From Sphingomonas sp. (GTDB lineage: Bacteria > Pseudomonadota > Alphaproteobacteria > Sphingomonadales > Sphingomonadaceae): a DNA stretch of 64,000 bases. The stretch lies in the NCBI GenBank assembly GCA_003248865.1, contig QFPK01000015.1, forward strand, positions 1 through 64,000, written 5' to 3'. A program made the position numbers and the translations under genes. Positions 33,169 through 41,999 of the stretch are shown here, one piece after another. The notes beneath the pieces were generated by a model. It ran no database searches, was not told the origin of the DNA, and saw nothing but the letters and a program-made list of their open reading frames with translations. How positions within the stretch are numbered: position 1 is the first letter of the stretch; each line of letters starts with the position of its first letter.

Positions 33169-34317
33169 TCAGGCGGCGCGGACGCGGGTGATGGCATCCT
33201 CGAACAGGCGCTGCTGTTCAGGGCCTTCGAACTTGCCCCATTCGCTGTTGTCCATCCCGGCGCCGGACGGGAAGACGATAGGATTGTCACGATAGGATTC
33301 CGGCATCAGCGCCTTCGCCGCTGCATTGGGTGTGGGATAGAGGATGGTTTCGGCGATATGCTTGCCGGCCTCTGCATCCAGCAGGAAGTTGATGAACTTG
33401 TGCGCCAGTTCAGGGCGCGGCGCGCCCTTGGGGATGGCCAGCGTATCCGCGTTCAGCAGCGAGCCTTCCTTGGGAACCACGAAACCGATGTCCGGGTCCT
33501 CGGCGGCGATCTGGGCGATGTCTCCGTTGAATTCCATCACCAGATCCACGTCGCCGGCCAGAAGCAGGTCCTGGCCATTGTCCTCGTGGAAGGTCTTGAT
33601 GTTGGGCTTCTGCCGGATCAGCATCTCCTCCACCTGCTTGATGGTGGCGGCGTCGACCCCGTTCAGCGATTTGCCCAGATATTTTGCGCCAAGGCGGATG
33701 AGGTCCGCCGCTTCGGACAGCAACGCGATCCGGCCCTTGTAGAGATCGCTGTCATACAGCCATTTCCAGCTGTCCGGCGTGCCGTTCACGCGCGACTTGC
33801 GATAGCCGATGCCGGTGACGAGCCAGGTGTAGGGTACGCTGTGCTTGGGCGCGGGATCATAATCCTGGCCCATGAATTCCGGCGCGATGTTCTTCAGGTT
33901 CGGAATCTGCGCCAGATCGAGCGGCAGCAGCATGTCGGCCTGCCGCATACGGGCCACGAACTCGTTCGAGGGCACGATCACATCATAGCCGGGATTGCCG
34001 GCCTTCAGCTTGGCGAACAGCTCATCGTTGGTGGAGAAGTAGCTGGTCTGCACCTTGACGCCGCTGGCCTTCTGGAAATCGGCCAGCGTGGTTTCGCCGA
34101 TATAGGTGTCCCAAGTGTAGAAGTTCAGCTTGTCGCCATCGCCACCCTTGCCGCCACCGCAGGCCTGCAGGGAGAAACCGACAGCCGCGACGCCCAGTGC
34201 GGAGACCAGGCTGCGGCGGGACATATGGAATGGTGACCGCGCAGACGAAAAGCCCAAGCCTTCACTGCCGGAGCCGCCTTCAGAGCCGCCATTTGAGCCA
34301 CCGTCGAAAGCCGTCAT
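33169..34317 (-). CDS. Polyamine ABC transporter substrate-binding lipoprotein (PotD/PotF-like)
   Basis: The 382-residue product belongs to the PotD/PotF periplasmic binding proteins (LNFYTWDTYIGETTLADFQK, then YDVIVPSNEFVARM). A Tat-like/lipoprotein signal (MSRRSLVSALGVAAVGFSLQ-AC) starts at an internal ATG at 34224, but no ribosome site precedes it. The ATG at 34317 has GGAGG about 8-12 nt upstream and adds a 31-residue Gly/Ser-rich leader. I keep 34317 on the ribosome-site evidence, while the signal peptide argues for 34224. It is the first gene of the importer operon. Confidence 0.87.
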   Translation of the reverse strand: MTAFDGGSNGGSEGGSGSEGLGFSSARSPFHMSRRSLVSALGVAAVGFSLQACGGGKGGDGDKLNFYTWDTYIGETTLADFQKASGVKVQTSYFSTNDELFAKLKAGNPGYDVIVPSNEFVARMRQADMLLPLDLAQIPNLKNIAPEFMGQDYDPAPKHSVPYTWLVTGIGYRKSRVNGTPDSWKWLYDSDLYKGRIALLSEAADLIRLGAKYLGKSLNGVDAATIKQVEEMLIRQKPNIKTFHEDNGQDLLLAGDVDLVMEFNGDIAQIAAEDPDIGFVVPKEGSLLNADTLAIPKGAPRPELAHKFINFLLDAEAGKHIAETILYPTPNAAAKALMPESYRDNPIVFPSGAGMDNSEWGKFEGPEQQRLFEDAITRVRAA

Positions 34318-34477
34318 ATCCTGCCCTCCTGCCCCAGCGATGCCGATGGATGTCGTGGTAGAACAGGCGGACGGCGAAATGTAGCCCTATTGTGCATCGC
34401 GGCAGGGTCGACACGAATTTCCTGATCGTGGGCGGAGTTTCCGGCGGCGCAGGCGGTCGTGCGACGCTGGAGTGGCG

Positions 34478-34545
34478 CGCAACGCCAAGTCATAGGGTGC
34501 AGGGAAAATCATTTCCCTGCCCGCGCGGCGCGCAAAATGAAACGG
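34478..34545 (+). repeat. Partial copy D of the ~223-bp structured repeat (right end)
   Basis: The segment from gcgcgcaacgccaag through the hairpin gcagggaaaa-tcatttccctgc to gcgcaaa matches the right-hand ~65 bp of copies B and C, with a slightly altered terminus. The left part is absent or too diverged to recognise. It sits just beyond the stop of the DacA-like gene and upstream of the importer operon, so this copy is not in a convergent gap. Confidence 0.65.
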
Positions 34546-34552
34546 CCCCGCC

Positions 34553-35521
34553 TCAGCGCCGGCGAGGTGGCGGATCTCCGCTTCCCTGTTCGACGAGCTG
34601 GCGCAGCGTCTCGTCATTGAGGTCGCCGGGCTCGGCGAGAAGGTCGGCCACCTGAACGGTCTGGCCGCGATCACGGGCCGAAAGCACGGCAAAGCCGGCG
34701 GAGAGAAGGCTTTCCACGTTGCTGTCGCGCGCGACGCGGGTGGGCCCGCCGAGAACGACTGCGATCAGACGTCGGCCGTCGCGAACGGCCGATGCAGCGA
34801 GCGTGAAGCCGGCGGCGTTGGTGAAGCCAGTCTTGATGCCGTCGACGCCGGGCATGGTGCGGAGCAGGTGATTGTGGTTGGGCAGCACCTGGTTGCCGAA
34901 CACGAACTGCTGCTGCTGATAATAGCTGTAATATTGCGGGAAGCTGCGGATCGTGGCCTGGGACAGAATAAAGATATCCCGCGCTGTCGTGACCTGCCGT
35001 GAATCCGGCAGGCCGTTCGGATTGACGAAATAGCTGTTGGACATACCAAGCTGTTTCGCCCGCACGGTCATCCGGCGGGCGAACTCCTGAGAGCTTCCCG
35101 CGATGTGTTCCGCCAAAGCCACTGAGACATCATTGGCGGATTTGGTGGCGAGGCTCCGGATCGCCTGATCGACTGTGAGGCTTTCGCCAGCCTTGAGCCC
35201 GAGCTTTGAGGGTGCTTGACCGGCTGCAAAACGGCTCATGACCACGCGGTCGTCTAATTTCAGCGTGCCTGCCGCGAGCTGCTCGAACACCATATAGAGC
35301 GTCATCACCTTTGTGATGGACGCGGGAAAGCGCTGCATGTCGGCCCGGCGGGAATAGAGCACTTCGCCTGTATCGGCGTCGGCGACGAAAGCGGCATATT
35401 TCTGCTGGTCGAACAGGCTGAGGGCATGGGCCGGCGCAGTGGGGGCCAGCGGCACGGCAGAGGAAATCAGCAGGGCGACAAGCGCGTGCCGATGACGGAG
35501 AAAGGTGGCGAACACAGTCAT
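34553..35521 (-). CDS. D-alanyl-D-alanine carboxypeptidase (DacA/PBP5-like)
   Basis: The 322-residue secreted enzyme has a signal peptide (about 1-33) and the S11 active-site motifs: Ser68-Ile-Thr-Lys71, KSANDVS (SxN) and GIKTGFT (KTG). It trims the terminal D-Ala from peptidoglycan stem peptides. After the catalytic domain only a short tail ends in a Arg-rich PPRRR stretch; the C-terminal beta-domain and membrane anchor of PBP5 appear reduced. An ATG at 35521 is preferred over the frame start at 35599 because the signal peptide begins there. Confidence 0.9.
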   Translation of the reverse strand: MTVFATFLRHRHALVALLISSAVPLAPTAPAHALSLFDQQKYAAFVADADTGEVLYSRRADMQRFPASITKVMTLYMVFEQLAAGTLKLDDRVVMSRFAAGQAPSKLGLKAGESLTVDQAIRSLATKSANDVSVALAEHIAGSSQEFARRMTVRAKQLGMSNSYFVNPNGLPDSRQVTTARDIFILSQATIRSFPQYYSYYQQQQFVFGNQVLPNHNHLLRTMPGVDGIKTGFTNAAGFTLAASAVRDGRRLIAVVLGGPTRVARDSNVESLLSAGFAVLSARDRGQTVQVADLLAEPGDLNDETLRQLVEQGSGDPPPRRR

Positions 35522-35617
35522 TGCCAGACAGTTACCATAGGCTGGACTCGCGCCGCTAGAGTCCTTGAGTGCCAATCCGGTGGCAATGGCGCGCGGCAAG
35601 CCCTATCTGGCGCAGAT

Positions 35618-36313
35618 ATGGAGATTTTGGCGGATCCGATCTGGCGCCCTTTTCCCGGGCTGTCCGACTATGCGGCCACCGTGTCGGCCATGGAGGCGCA
35701 CGTCGCCGACATGGCGGCCGGAACCGCCGGCGAGGAGATCTGGCTGGTGGAGCATCCGCCCGTATTGACGGCGGGAACCAGCACGACGGCGGGCGATCTT
35801 CTGCAGCCGGGGCGCTTCCCCATTCACGATGTGGGGCGGGGTGGGCGGATCACCTATCATGGGCCGGGGCAGCGCGTGGTGTATCCGATGCTGGATTTAG
35901 GCCGGAGAGGCCGCGATGTGCGGCGATATGTCGCCGGGCTGGAAGCCTGGGCCATTGCGGCGCTGGCGGACCTGGGGATCGACGCGGGCATCAGCGATGC
36001 GGGCACCGGCATCTGGGTCAGATCGGGTCAAGGACTTGCCAAGATCGGTGCGATCGGCGTGCGCGTGCGACGCTGGGTCAGCTTCCACGGCCTGTCGTTG
36101 AACTTGGCGACCGATCTCGACCATTTCTCGGCAATTGTGCCATGCGGGATCGCCGACCATGGCGTTGCCCGCATTGTCGATATGGCCCCTTCTGCGGGCA
36201 TGGCGGAACTGGATCTCGCCCTTTTGAACAATCTGCCGGTTTTGATGCACTCTTTGTCGGCAGTTGACGCGCCGCGCATCAAGACGCTTGAGGAGGAATC
36301 CGATTGCCGCTAG
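35618..36313 (+). CDS. lipB: Octanoyl-[ACP]:protein N-octanoyltransferase
   Basis: The 231-residue cytoplasmic enzyme transfers octanoyl groups from acyl carrier protein to lipoate-dependent enzymes, the first step of lipoate synthesis. The LipB signature is present: RGGRITYHGPGQ with the following VVYPMLDL, catalytic Lys142 (AKIGAIGV) and catalytic Cys176 (VPCGI). The ATG at 35618 fits the usual LipB length; an upstream in-frame extension to 35426 overlaps the divergent dacA-like gene. Confidence 0.93.
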   Translation: MEILADPIWRPFPGLSDYAATVSAMEAHVADMAAGTAGEEIWLVEHPPVLTAGTSTTAGDLLQPGRFPIHDVGRGGRITYHGPGQRVVYPMLDLGRRGRDVRRYVAGLEAWAIAALADLGIDAGISDAGTGIWVRSGQGLAKIGAIGVRVRRWVSFHGLSLNLATDLDHFSAIVPCGIADHGVARIVDMAPSAGMAELDLALLNNLPVLMHSLSAVDAPRIKTLEEESDCR

Positions 36314-36388
36314 GTTTTGTGGCGGTTCGGGGTCGGCAGAGACCGGGAGCTCCAGAACTTTCGCAAAAGACCAATCAGGAGTCAGATA

Positions 36389-36688
36389 ATGGGTGAAGTT
36401 CTCCAAAAGGTGAAGGCTGCCGCTCTCGTGACGGGTGCCGCTCTGTTCGTGGTTGCGTGCGGCGGCGCCAAGCCGGCCGAAGAAGCTGCTGCTCCGACCG
36501 ATACGGCTGCTGTTGAAGCCACGCCGACCGACGCCGCTCCGGTTGACGCCGCTCCGGTTGATCCGGCTGCCCCGGTGACCGAAGCCGCCACTGCTGCGAC
36601 GGACGCTGCCGCCGCCGCCACCGACGCCGCTGCTGCTGCCACCGACGCCGCTGCTGCGGCCGCTCCGGCGGAAGCTCCGGCCAAGTAA
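36389..36688 (+). CDS. Small Ala-rich lipoprotein with tandem repeats
   Basis: The 99-residue product has a lipoprotein signal ending VVAC (Cys near 24), then a low-complexity tail of Ala, Asp, Thr and Pro with a tandem ATDAAAA unit repeated three times. A ribosome site (CAGGAG) precedes the ATG. Such tails are extended and may act as spacers in the periplasm. Function is unknown. A strong terminator follows at 36726. Confidence 0.75.
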   Translation: MGEVLQKVKAAALVTGAALFVVACGGAKPAEEAAAPTDTAAVEATPTDAAPVDAAPVDPAAPVTEAATAATDAAAAATDAAAAATDAAAAAAPAEAPAK

Positions 36689-36725
36689 GCTGGCCGACAA
36701 CGACCATATGGTCGATTGGTTCCGG

Positions 36726-36755
36726 AAAGGCCGCCCCGCAAAGGCGGCCTTTCTT
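36726..36755 (+). terminator. Rho-independent terminator
   Basis: A 10-bp stem aaaggccgcc/ggcggccttt with a 7-nt loop is followed by a T-rich run (tttctt). It ends the small lipoprotein transcript. Confidence 0.75.
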
Positions 36756-36793
36756 GCAAAAGTAGTTTTGCGTGCAAGAGGAGGGAGAGAAAC

Positions 36794-37096
36794 ATGAGTC
36801 TCGCAGAAATCACCCAGGGCCTGTCCGAGCGGGTTGCTCAGAATGGTGGCATTGCCGGGAAGATTGTGACGTTTGATTTTGGCGACGAAGGCGCCGTGCG
36901 CATCGACGGCACCTCGACGCCTGCCGTTGTCGACAATGACGCTGGGCAGACCGACTGCCGGGTGAAAGTGTCTATTGCCGATTTCACCGACATTGCCGCT
37001 GGCAAGCAGAACCCTCAGATGGCCTTCATGATGGGCAAGCTGAAGGTTGAGGGCGACATGGGCATTGCCCTGCAACTGGGCAAGATTCTGGGCTGA
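36794..37096 (+). CDS. SCP2 sterol-binding domain protein
   Basis: The 100-residue protein is a single SCP2 domain. It has a helical start (SLAEITQGLSERV), FDFGDEGAVRIDG, a DCRVKVSIADFTDIAAGKQNP strand-helix and the closing MMGKLKVEGDMGIALQLGKIL helix. SCP2 domains bind fatty acyl or sterol-like lipids in a hydrophobic tunnel. It is followed with a 1-nt overlap by a secreted hypothetical protein. A ribosome site GAGGGAG lies upstream. Confidence 0.88.
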   Translation: MSLAEITQGLSERVAQNGGIAGKIVTFDFGDEGAVRIDGTSTPAVVDNDAGQTDCRVKVSIADFTDIAAGKQNPQMAFMMGKLKVEGDMGIALQLGKILG

Positions 37097-37692
37097 TGCG
37101 CCATTTTCTGAAGGTTTCGCCAGCGACCATTGCGGTTGCCGCTTCCGTGTTGGTTGGCGAATTGCTGTTCGGGGCAGTGTCGGCCGGAGCAATGACTGCT
37201 CCGGCCCCATTGTCGGGATTGAACTCAAAGGAAGATCGCGCAGACAAGGTCTGGGCCTTGCGGGCCGGGCTCAATGTCGCAGCGCTTCAATGCCAGTTTT
37301 CCCCGTTTCTGGGGACGGTGCCAAATTATAACGCGCTACTGCGCCAGCATTCCGACGAGATGGCCGATGCCTTCAAGCAACTGACGGGCTACTTCGTTCG
37401 CACGCAGGGGCCGCGTATCGGGCAACGGGCTTTCGATACCTATGCAACCCGTGCCAATCAGAGTTGGGCCACGTTCGATGGTCAGATCAGTTTCTGCAAC
37501 AAAGCTGCGCTGGTTGGACGGAAGGCGCTGTCGGTTCCCAAGGGGCAATTCGCCGAGTTCGCGGCGCTGGAATTGCCGGGTCTAAGGGAAAGTGTGAACA
37601 TGCGGCCTGAGGCCATATTGCTTCCAAAGTACGAATGGGCCGTTGTTCCCACTCTCACCGATCCCTGCAAGGGGAAGCGCCGCTGCCGCTAA
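37096..37692 (+). CDS. Secreted hypothetical protein (198 aa)
   Basis: The product has a signal peptide (about 1-31) and a helical body with several cysteines (Cys66, CNKAAL and a terminal CKGKRRCR). The start overlaps the SCP2 gene stop (TGATG). It matches no family I can name, although similar Cys-containing secreted proteins are common in sphingomonads. Co-transcription with the SCP2-domain gene is the only functional hint. Confidence 0.7.
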   Translation: MRHFLKVSPATIAVAASVLVGELLFGAVSAGAMTAPAPLSGLNSKEDRADKVWALRAGLNVAALQCQFSPFLGTVPNYNALLRQHSDEMADAFKQLTGYFVRTQGPRIGQRAFDTYATRANQSWATFDGQISFCNKAALVGRKALSVPKGQFAEFAALELPGLRESVNMRPEAILLPKYEWAVVPTLTDPCKGKRRCR

Positions 37693-38034
37693 GGTAGCAT
37701 GTTATCCGCGCCTCAGGTTCTGACCGAGCTTAAGCCCGCATCGACAAAGCCCGGTCATGGGCGGGCACAGATTTCGGGCGGCAGATTATCTTGGAGGCTG
37801 CCTCTCGTTCCCATCCGAATGCCAGGATGGCAGACCGCACAGTTTACGGTCGGACCCGGATGGCTCGGGCTTGCGCTTTGGAGCCGCAGGGCCGTGCGCG
37901 TGCTTCTTTTAGACAATTTGTCATCTGACCCCTAGGTCAGCACGCGGACAAAAATATTGACCTTTTGACGCTCATCCATACGATCTTAACCGGAGGGGTG
38001 CTGCCCCGAGGATAAGTGCAGTTCTCAAACGAAA
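37693..38034. other. No recognisable gene
   Basis: A 340-bp gap between converging genes. Short open frames are present but none has a ribosome site or family signature. Its right end adjoins the bidirectional terminator at 38035. Confidence 0.5.
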
Positions 38035-38069
38035 ACAGGGCTCGCGCAATTCGCGCGAGCCCTGTTTTT
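38035..38069 (-). terminator. Bidirectional rho-independent terminator
   Basis: A 13-bp perfect stem (acagggctcgcgc with its complement) and a 5-nt loop is flanked by A-rich sequence on the left and TTTT on the right. It can therefore stop transcription from both sides. It lies 43 bp beyond the OmpA stop and would serve that minus-strand gene. Confidence 0.85.
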
Positions 38070-38112
38070 GACTGAAGCGGGGTAGGGATCGAAATCCCTA
38101 CCCCAGTTCTTA

Positions 38113-39273
38113 TCAGTTCGTCGGCTGACCGAAGATGATTTCGGCACGCCGGTTCTGCGGTTCGCGCACGCCCAGCGGCGTGTCGACCAACAGACGATTG
38201 AAGCCGAAGCCACGCGTCGTCATTTGCGCTTCGGGGATGCCCTTGCCGGCCATATAGGCCTTCACGGCATTCGCGCGGCGCTCCGACAGAGCCTGGTTGT
38301 AAGCCGCCGGACCAGAGGTGTCGGTGTGACCATCGATCACCACCGACGATTGGCCGGTTTGAACATAAGCCTCTGCAGCGCGATCCAGAATGGCAGCTGC
38401 TTCCGGCGTAATGTTGTACTTATCCCAGTCGAAGAAGACGAGGAACGGCCCGGGCACAACCACCGGCGGCGGTGGCGGCGGAGGCGGAGGCGGAGGCGGA
38501 GGCGGAGGCGGAGGAGGAGGAGGAGGCGGAGGTGCCGCTTCAAACAGATTGAAGCTCACGCCTAGCAGCAAACTGTGGCTACGCCAATCGCCAGACAGAT
38601 CATGACCATTGGTCGTCTGAAGATCAATGCCAGTCATGTTGAAGAAGCGATATTTCAGAGAAAGGTCTACCTTTTCCGACAATGCATAGCGCACACCAGC
38701 GATCGCCTGCCAAGCAAAGCCCGTATCACTGTCATCAGAAAACGCAGCGCCATACTTCTGCAGCTGCCAGATATCAGCCTTAAAGCGCGCGATACCCACG
38801 CCGCCGCCGACGAAGCCCCCAAACGGCGAACCCTCTTCAGCGCCGAAATCAAACATGCCGTTCAACATAAACGATAGAATTTCGGCATTCCCGTCCGCGG
38901 AATCATAGCGACCGGCTGGCGGAACACCAACACCACCAAGCCCACCCCATGCCGGGTTACCCCATGCAATCGGCGGGATACCGCTCCCCACAGTCACAGT
39001 GTCGAGGTTCGCGTTCTTATAAGAAACCTCAAACTCACTACGGAATGCGCCGAAATCGTAGCCAAGCACACCGCCGACTTCCCAGCCGGGCTCATACTTG
39101 TTGCGCAGCGCACCATTGACGCCAACGCCTGCTGCCGTTTCAATATCCCAGCTCTTGGTTTCGGAAATGAAACCACCGGCTTCGAGCCCAATATACCAGG
39201 AGTTATCGCGCGCTTGCGCGGCTCCTGCCAGCACCGTGGTCGCCAACGCGACCGCAACGGCGAACTTCCCCAT
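38113..39273 (-). CDS. OmpA-family outer-membrane protein with poly-proline linker
   Basis: The 386-residue product has a signal peptide (about 1-21) and an N-terminal eight-stranded beta-barrel (NSWYIGLEAGG start, aromatic-rich strands to about 255). A run of 23 consecutive prolines follows, then a C-terminal OmpA peptidoglycan-binding domain (VIDGHTDTSGPAAYNQALSE, then RRAEIIFG). It anchors the outer membrane to peptidoglycan. The proline tract is encoded by CCG/CCT/CCA codons (38464-38532), a near-perfect triplet repeat prone to length change without loss of frame. A strong terminator follows. Confidence 0.93.
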   Translation of the reverse strand: MGKFAVAVALATTVLAGAAQARDNSWYIGLEAGGFISETKSWDIETAAGVGVNGALRNKYEPGWEVGGVLGYDFGAFRSEFEVSYKNANLDTVTVGSGIPPIAWGNPAWGGLGGVGVPPAGRYDSADGNAEILSFMLNGMFDFGAEEGSPFGGFVGGGVGIARFKADIWQLQKYGAAFSDDSDTGFAWQAIAGVRYALSEKVDLSLKYRFFNMTGIDLQTTNGHDLSGDWRSHSLLLGVSFNLFEAAPPPPPPPPPPPPPPPPPPPPPPPVVVPGPFLVFFDWDKYNITPEAAAILDRAAEAYVQTGQSSVVIDGHTDTSGPAAYNQALSERRANAVKAYMAGKGIPEAQMTTRGFGFNRLLVDTPLGVREPQNRRAEIIFGQPTN

Positions 39274-39409
39274 GACTATCCCCTTCTACGTAATGACGCA
39301 CTAAGGCGGCGCCATCTAAACGAGGGCGCAGGGCCTTAGCAAGGGGGGCGTACACCAAAACTGTGTTACAAGAGCAACATGTTGGGCGCAATGGGGACGT
39401 CGGCTCAGC

Positions 39410-39874
39410 CTAAGAGACGAGCAGGCCGATCGCCTCAAGTCGCTGGATCAAGGACGTGATTGCGGCGCGAGCCTGTATATCCATGATCGAGCCACCAGAA
39501 GGAGCCGAGATTGAGGGGCCGGCAGACCCCGTCCAACATTCAACGGCCCATCCGTTAGAAGATTTCCGCATCAGCTTCGCGCTATACTTCACATAGATGG
39601 CGGATCCGTCCGGCAGATCAAGAAATCGCCACCCGCCAGCCGTCCAGAGCGCCAGCTTTCCGGCCTGGTCTGCCCAGATGCCTGTCGCATTTCCAGCCAG
39701 CAACCAGCATTGCCCTTCCTCTACCTCTGCTGGCGGCTCTCCCAAATCCGCACGTTCAGCGACAGGAAGTGTTAGCGCATCCAGTAGCAGCAAAGCCTCG
39801 TTATGCGTTATATCTTTCTGCCCCTGACCTGCCACCAGCAACGGGATTCCGTGTCGTGCTGTCTCTTCTGTCAT
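39410..39874 (-). CDS. DUF2793 tail-associated protein
   Basis: The 154-residue product opens TARHGIPLLVAGQGQKDITH and continues EALLLLDALTLPVAERADL, the DUF2793 signature found at the distal end of phage and GTA tail modules. A C-terminal coiled region (RAAITSLIQRLEAIG) may trimerise. Its position after the hub gene fits a tip or fibre protein. The ATG at 39874 is chosen because the domain begins there; the longer frame overlaps the hub gene. Confidence 0.75.
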   Translation of the reverse strand: MTEETARHGIPLLVAGQGQKDITHNEALLLLDALTLPVAERADLGEPPAEVEEGQCWLLAGNATGIWADQAGKLALWTAGGWRFLDLPDGSAIYVKYSAKLMRKSSNGWAVECWTGSAGPSISAPSGGSIMDIQARAAITSLIQRLEAIGLLVS

Positions 39875-39887
39875 GTCTCGCTCCCGT

Positions 39888-41999
39888 TCAGAAACGTACC
39901 CATCCAGAGCGGCGAATCCAGGCTGGCCCATCGCCCATTGCCTCCACCTGACATTCACCAGACGATATCTGCTCGCCCAGTAATGCCAGCTGTTGATCAG
40001 GATTCAGAATCAATATCGTCGTCTCCACCGGCAACTCCAATTGGCCTCCGGAGGGTATGCGCATTCGCCACAGAAACCTCTGCGGCGGCACTATCCCCTC
40101 GGCCGTCCAGGTCCAAGCGGAGCGCCCCCGCTCAACCCAGCTGCTCATCAGCACCCCATCTGCCTGCAATCGCACCACCAGATGTGCCGGCGCCAAGGGC
40201 GCCACCCCCTGCCCTTCCACGCGATGTAGAACTGCTGTTCCACCGGGTGGATCCCCGCGACCTTCCGCTGCAAACGCCAGGTCGCGCCCGATCGCTTCGG
40301 CTGGCATTGGAGTAGCGGCAGCACCCAATGGTGGCAGTTCGGCAAATCGTGTTCCAGCGGGCCAAGCCTCATCGGGGATCCGCGTCCCGAACCGGCCTCG
40401 CAACAGCCCCGACAGTCTCACCAAATCGCCACCGATCCGATGGATGTCTCGGAACTGGATTAACTCATTGCCAACCAGCACCAGACCGGCGCCTGCTAGG
40501 ACGTTTCCCACTTCGCGGCTCAAAAGACCGTCGACACCCATAAGCCGTACAACAATCGCGTTTCGTTCATCCCAGATGGTCGCTGGGCCGGCCGACAGAG
40601 GCTCAACCAGTTCACCGAACCCTTGGTTGGCGTCCAGCCGACCGATGACTTGGTCCTCGCCACCGGCCAGCAGGCGGATATCAGCACCACGCCATCCAAC
40701 TCCACCCCCGCCAGCAACCATCACCGCCGCTGCATTGCCGAAAACCGGCACAGGTGCTTCAAACACGATCAGAGACGTGGCGCCGGCCGGAACAACAGCC
40801 GCCGGCAGACTTCGCCCTGGATCAGCCTGGTCCGTGGTGGTAGTTTCTGCAATCGAACTTCGCTCGGCCTCAATGATCACAGTAAGGTTCCGGATATCGC
40901 GGCGGATGATCCGCCACCTGCCACCGTCCTCACGCCGGATTTCATCGCCGACCGACAAGTGCAACCAGCGCGGCGGCAACACCATGGTCAGCCGATCACT
41001 GCTCGCTTCTTCACGCAGCAACAAGCGATTGCTCAACCTTATGGCCGCATCTGCCGACGACGTCATCGCCCAGCTCAACTGCAACTGCGGGCCGGCACGA
41101 TCCCGGCCAACGCGCTGCAAACCGCGCTGATATTCCCGATCAGGATCAATGTAAGTCAAGCTCAGTCCGGCTGGCGCGTCAGTCTTTACGGATTGAAAGC
41201 TGTCGTCTGCGCCGTTCCCGGCACTGACCCGTTCATCCATTGAAACCGCAAACTCTCGCGCCCCACCCGACAATTGCAAACGCCCCATGTCGAGCGTTAA
41301 CTCCGCGCCCGCAATTCGGGAAAGCCGTCGCAGATCCTCGGAACGGCTCACACCCGAAGACGCAAAGCCCCTGACAGCGATTGGTCGAAGCGACGATCCC
41401 ACCGCAATGGCGGCATCAGCGGCGACCTTCGCCAGCCATCCGTCACCCGCGTCCACGTCTGCCACCAGCTCGAAACTCAGGCTTGGAATCCGGTTTCCGA
41501 AAGGCGCCAGCGGGAAGCCCTCGAATACGACGTGGCTCAAACCCCGCAATGCGGGCGCTCCGCCAGCCCCCTCCGCTGCAAGGATCAGCGGGTCCGCCTT
41601 CACAACAGGCGCACTGTGCAGGCGCATGGTGGTTTGAAATGCAAACACGCCGCCAACAGAGCGGATCTCGCGCCCATCCGCCCAGATACGCTTCACCTCT
41701 CGGATCGGTCCGGTCGAAAGGGCGATCGCAAAGCTGGCGTCCGCCTGCCGCCGCCCATCGCCTTTCCGTCCGCCTGCCGTTGAGGGGGGCAAGGCCCACA
41801 CCAGATGCCCGGCCATCCTCACGGTGCCGAACAGGGTTGGAACGACTTCGCCATAGGCGGAACGCGGAACATAGCTGTCATCAGCCGCGCCCCGGCGGCT
41901 ACGTGTGGAATCCAGGCTCCCGCCAATAGCTGCGCCGATCCCCGCCGCGAAAGGTCCGCCAACAACCTGCCCGATTGTCGAAAACAGCACGGATGCCAT
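39888..41999 (-). CDS. GTA tail hub/host-specificity protein (gp15-like, short)
   Basis: The 703-residue product starts with a small-residue-rich hydrophobic helix (VLFSTIGQVVGGPFAAGIGAAIGG), then RSAYGEVVPTLFGTVRMAGHLVWA as in GTA gp15. A baseplate-hub beta domain and carbohydrate-binding-like modules follow. RcGTA gp15 is around 1,300 residues and contains an internal TIM-barrel-like domain. This protein is far shorter and shows no such barrel between the opening and the hub domain. GGAGAAAG 4-11 nt upstream and a TGATG overlap with the NlpC gene fix the start at 41999. Confidence 0.82.
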   Translation of the reverse strand: MASVLFSTIGQVVGGPFAAGIGAAIGGSLDSTRSRRGAADDSYVPRSAYGEVVPTLFGTVRMAGHLVWALPPSTAGGRKGDGRRQADASFAIALSTGPIREVKRIWADGREIRSVGGVFAFQTTMRLHSAPVVKADPLILAAEGAGGAPALRGLSHVVFEGFPLAPFGNRIPSLSFELVADVDAGDGWLAKVAADAAIAVGSSLRPIAVRGFASSGVSRSEDLRRLSRIAGAELTLDMGRLQLSGGAREFAVSMDERVSAGNGADDSFQSVKTDAPAGLSLTYIDPDREYQRGLQRVGRDRAGPQLQLSWAMTSSADAAIRLSNRLLLREEASSDRLTMVLPPRWLHLSVGDEIRREDGGRWRIIRRDIRNLTVIIEAERSSIAETTTTDQADPGRSLPAAVVPAGATSLIVFEAPVPVFGNAAAVMVAGGGGVGWRGADIRLLAGGEDQVIGRLDANQGFGELVEPLSAGPATIWDERNAIVVRLMGVDGLLSREVGNVLAGAGLVLVGNELIQFRDIHRIGGDLVRLSGLLRGRFGTRIPDEAWPAGTRFAELPPLGAAATPMPAEAIGRDLAFAAEGRGDPPGGTAVLHRVEGQGVAPLAPAHLVVRLQADGVLMSSWVERGRSAWTWTAEGIVPPQRFLWRMRIPSGGQLELPVETTILILNPDQQLALLGEQISSGECQVEAMGDGPAWIRRSGWVRF

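Noticed and set aside
38464..38532. CRISPR-like or tandem DNA repeat array
   Set aside because: The pattern is a triplet repeat encoding a proline tract within an open OmpA gene; there are no spacers or direct repeats of CRISPR type anywhere in the window.
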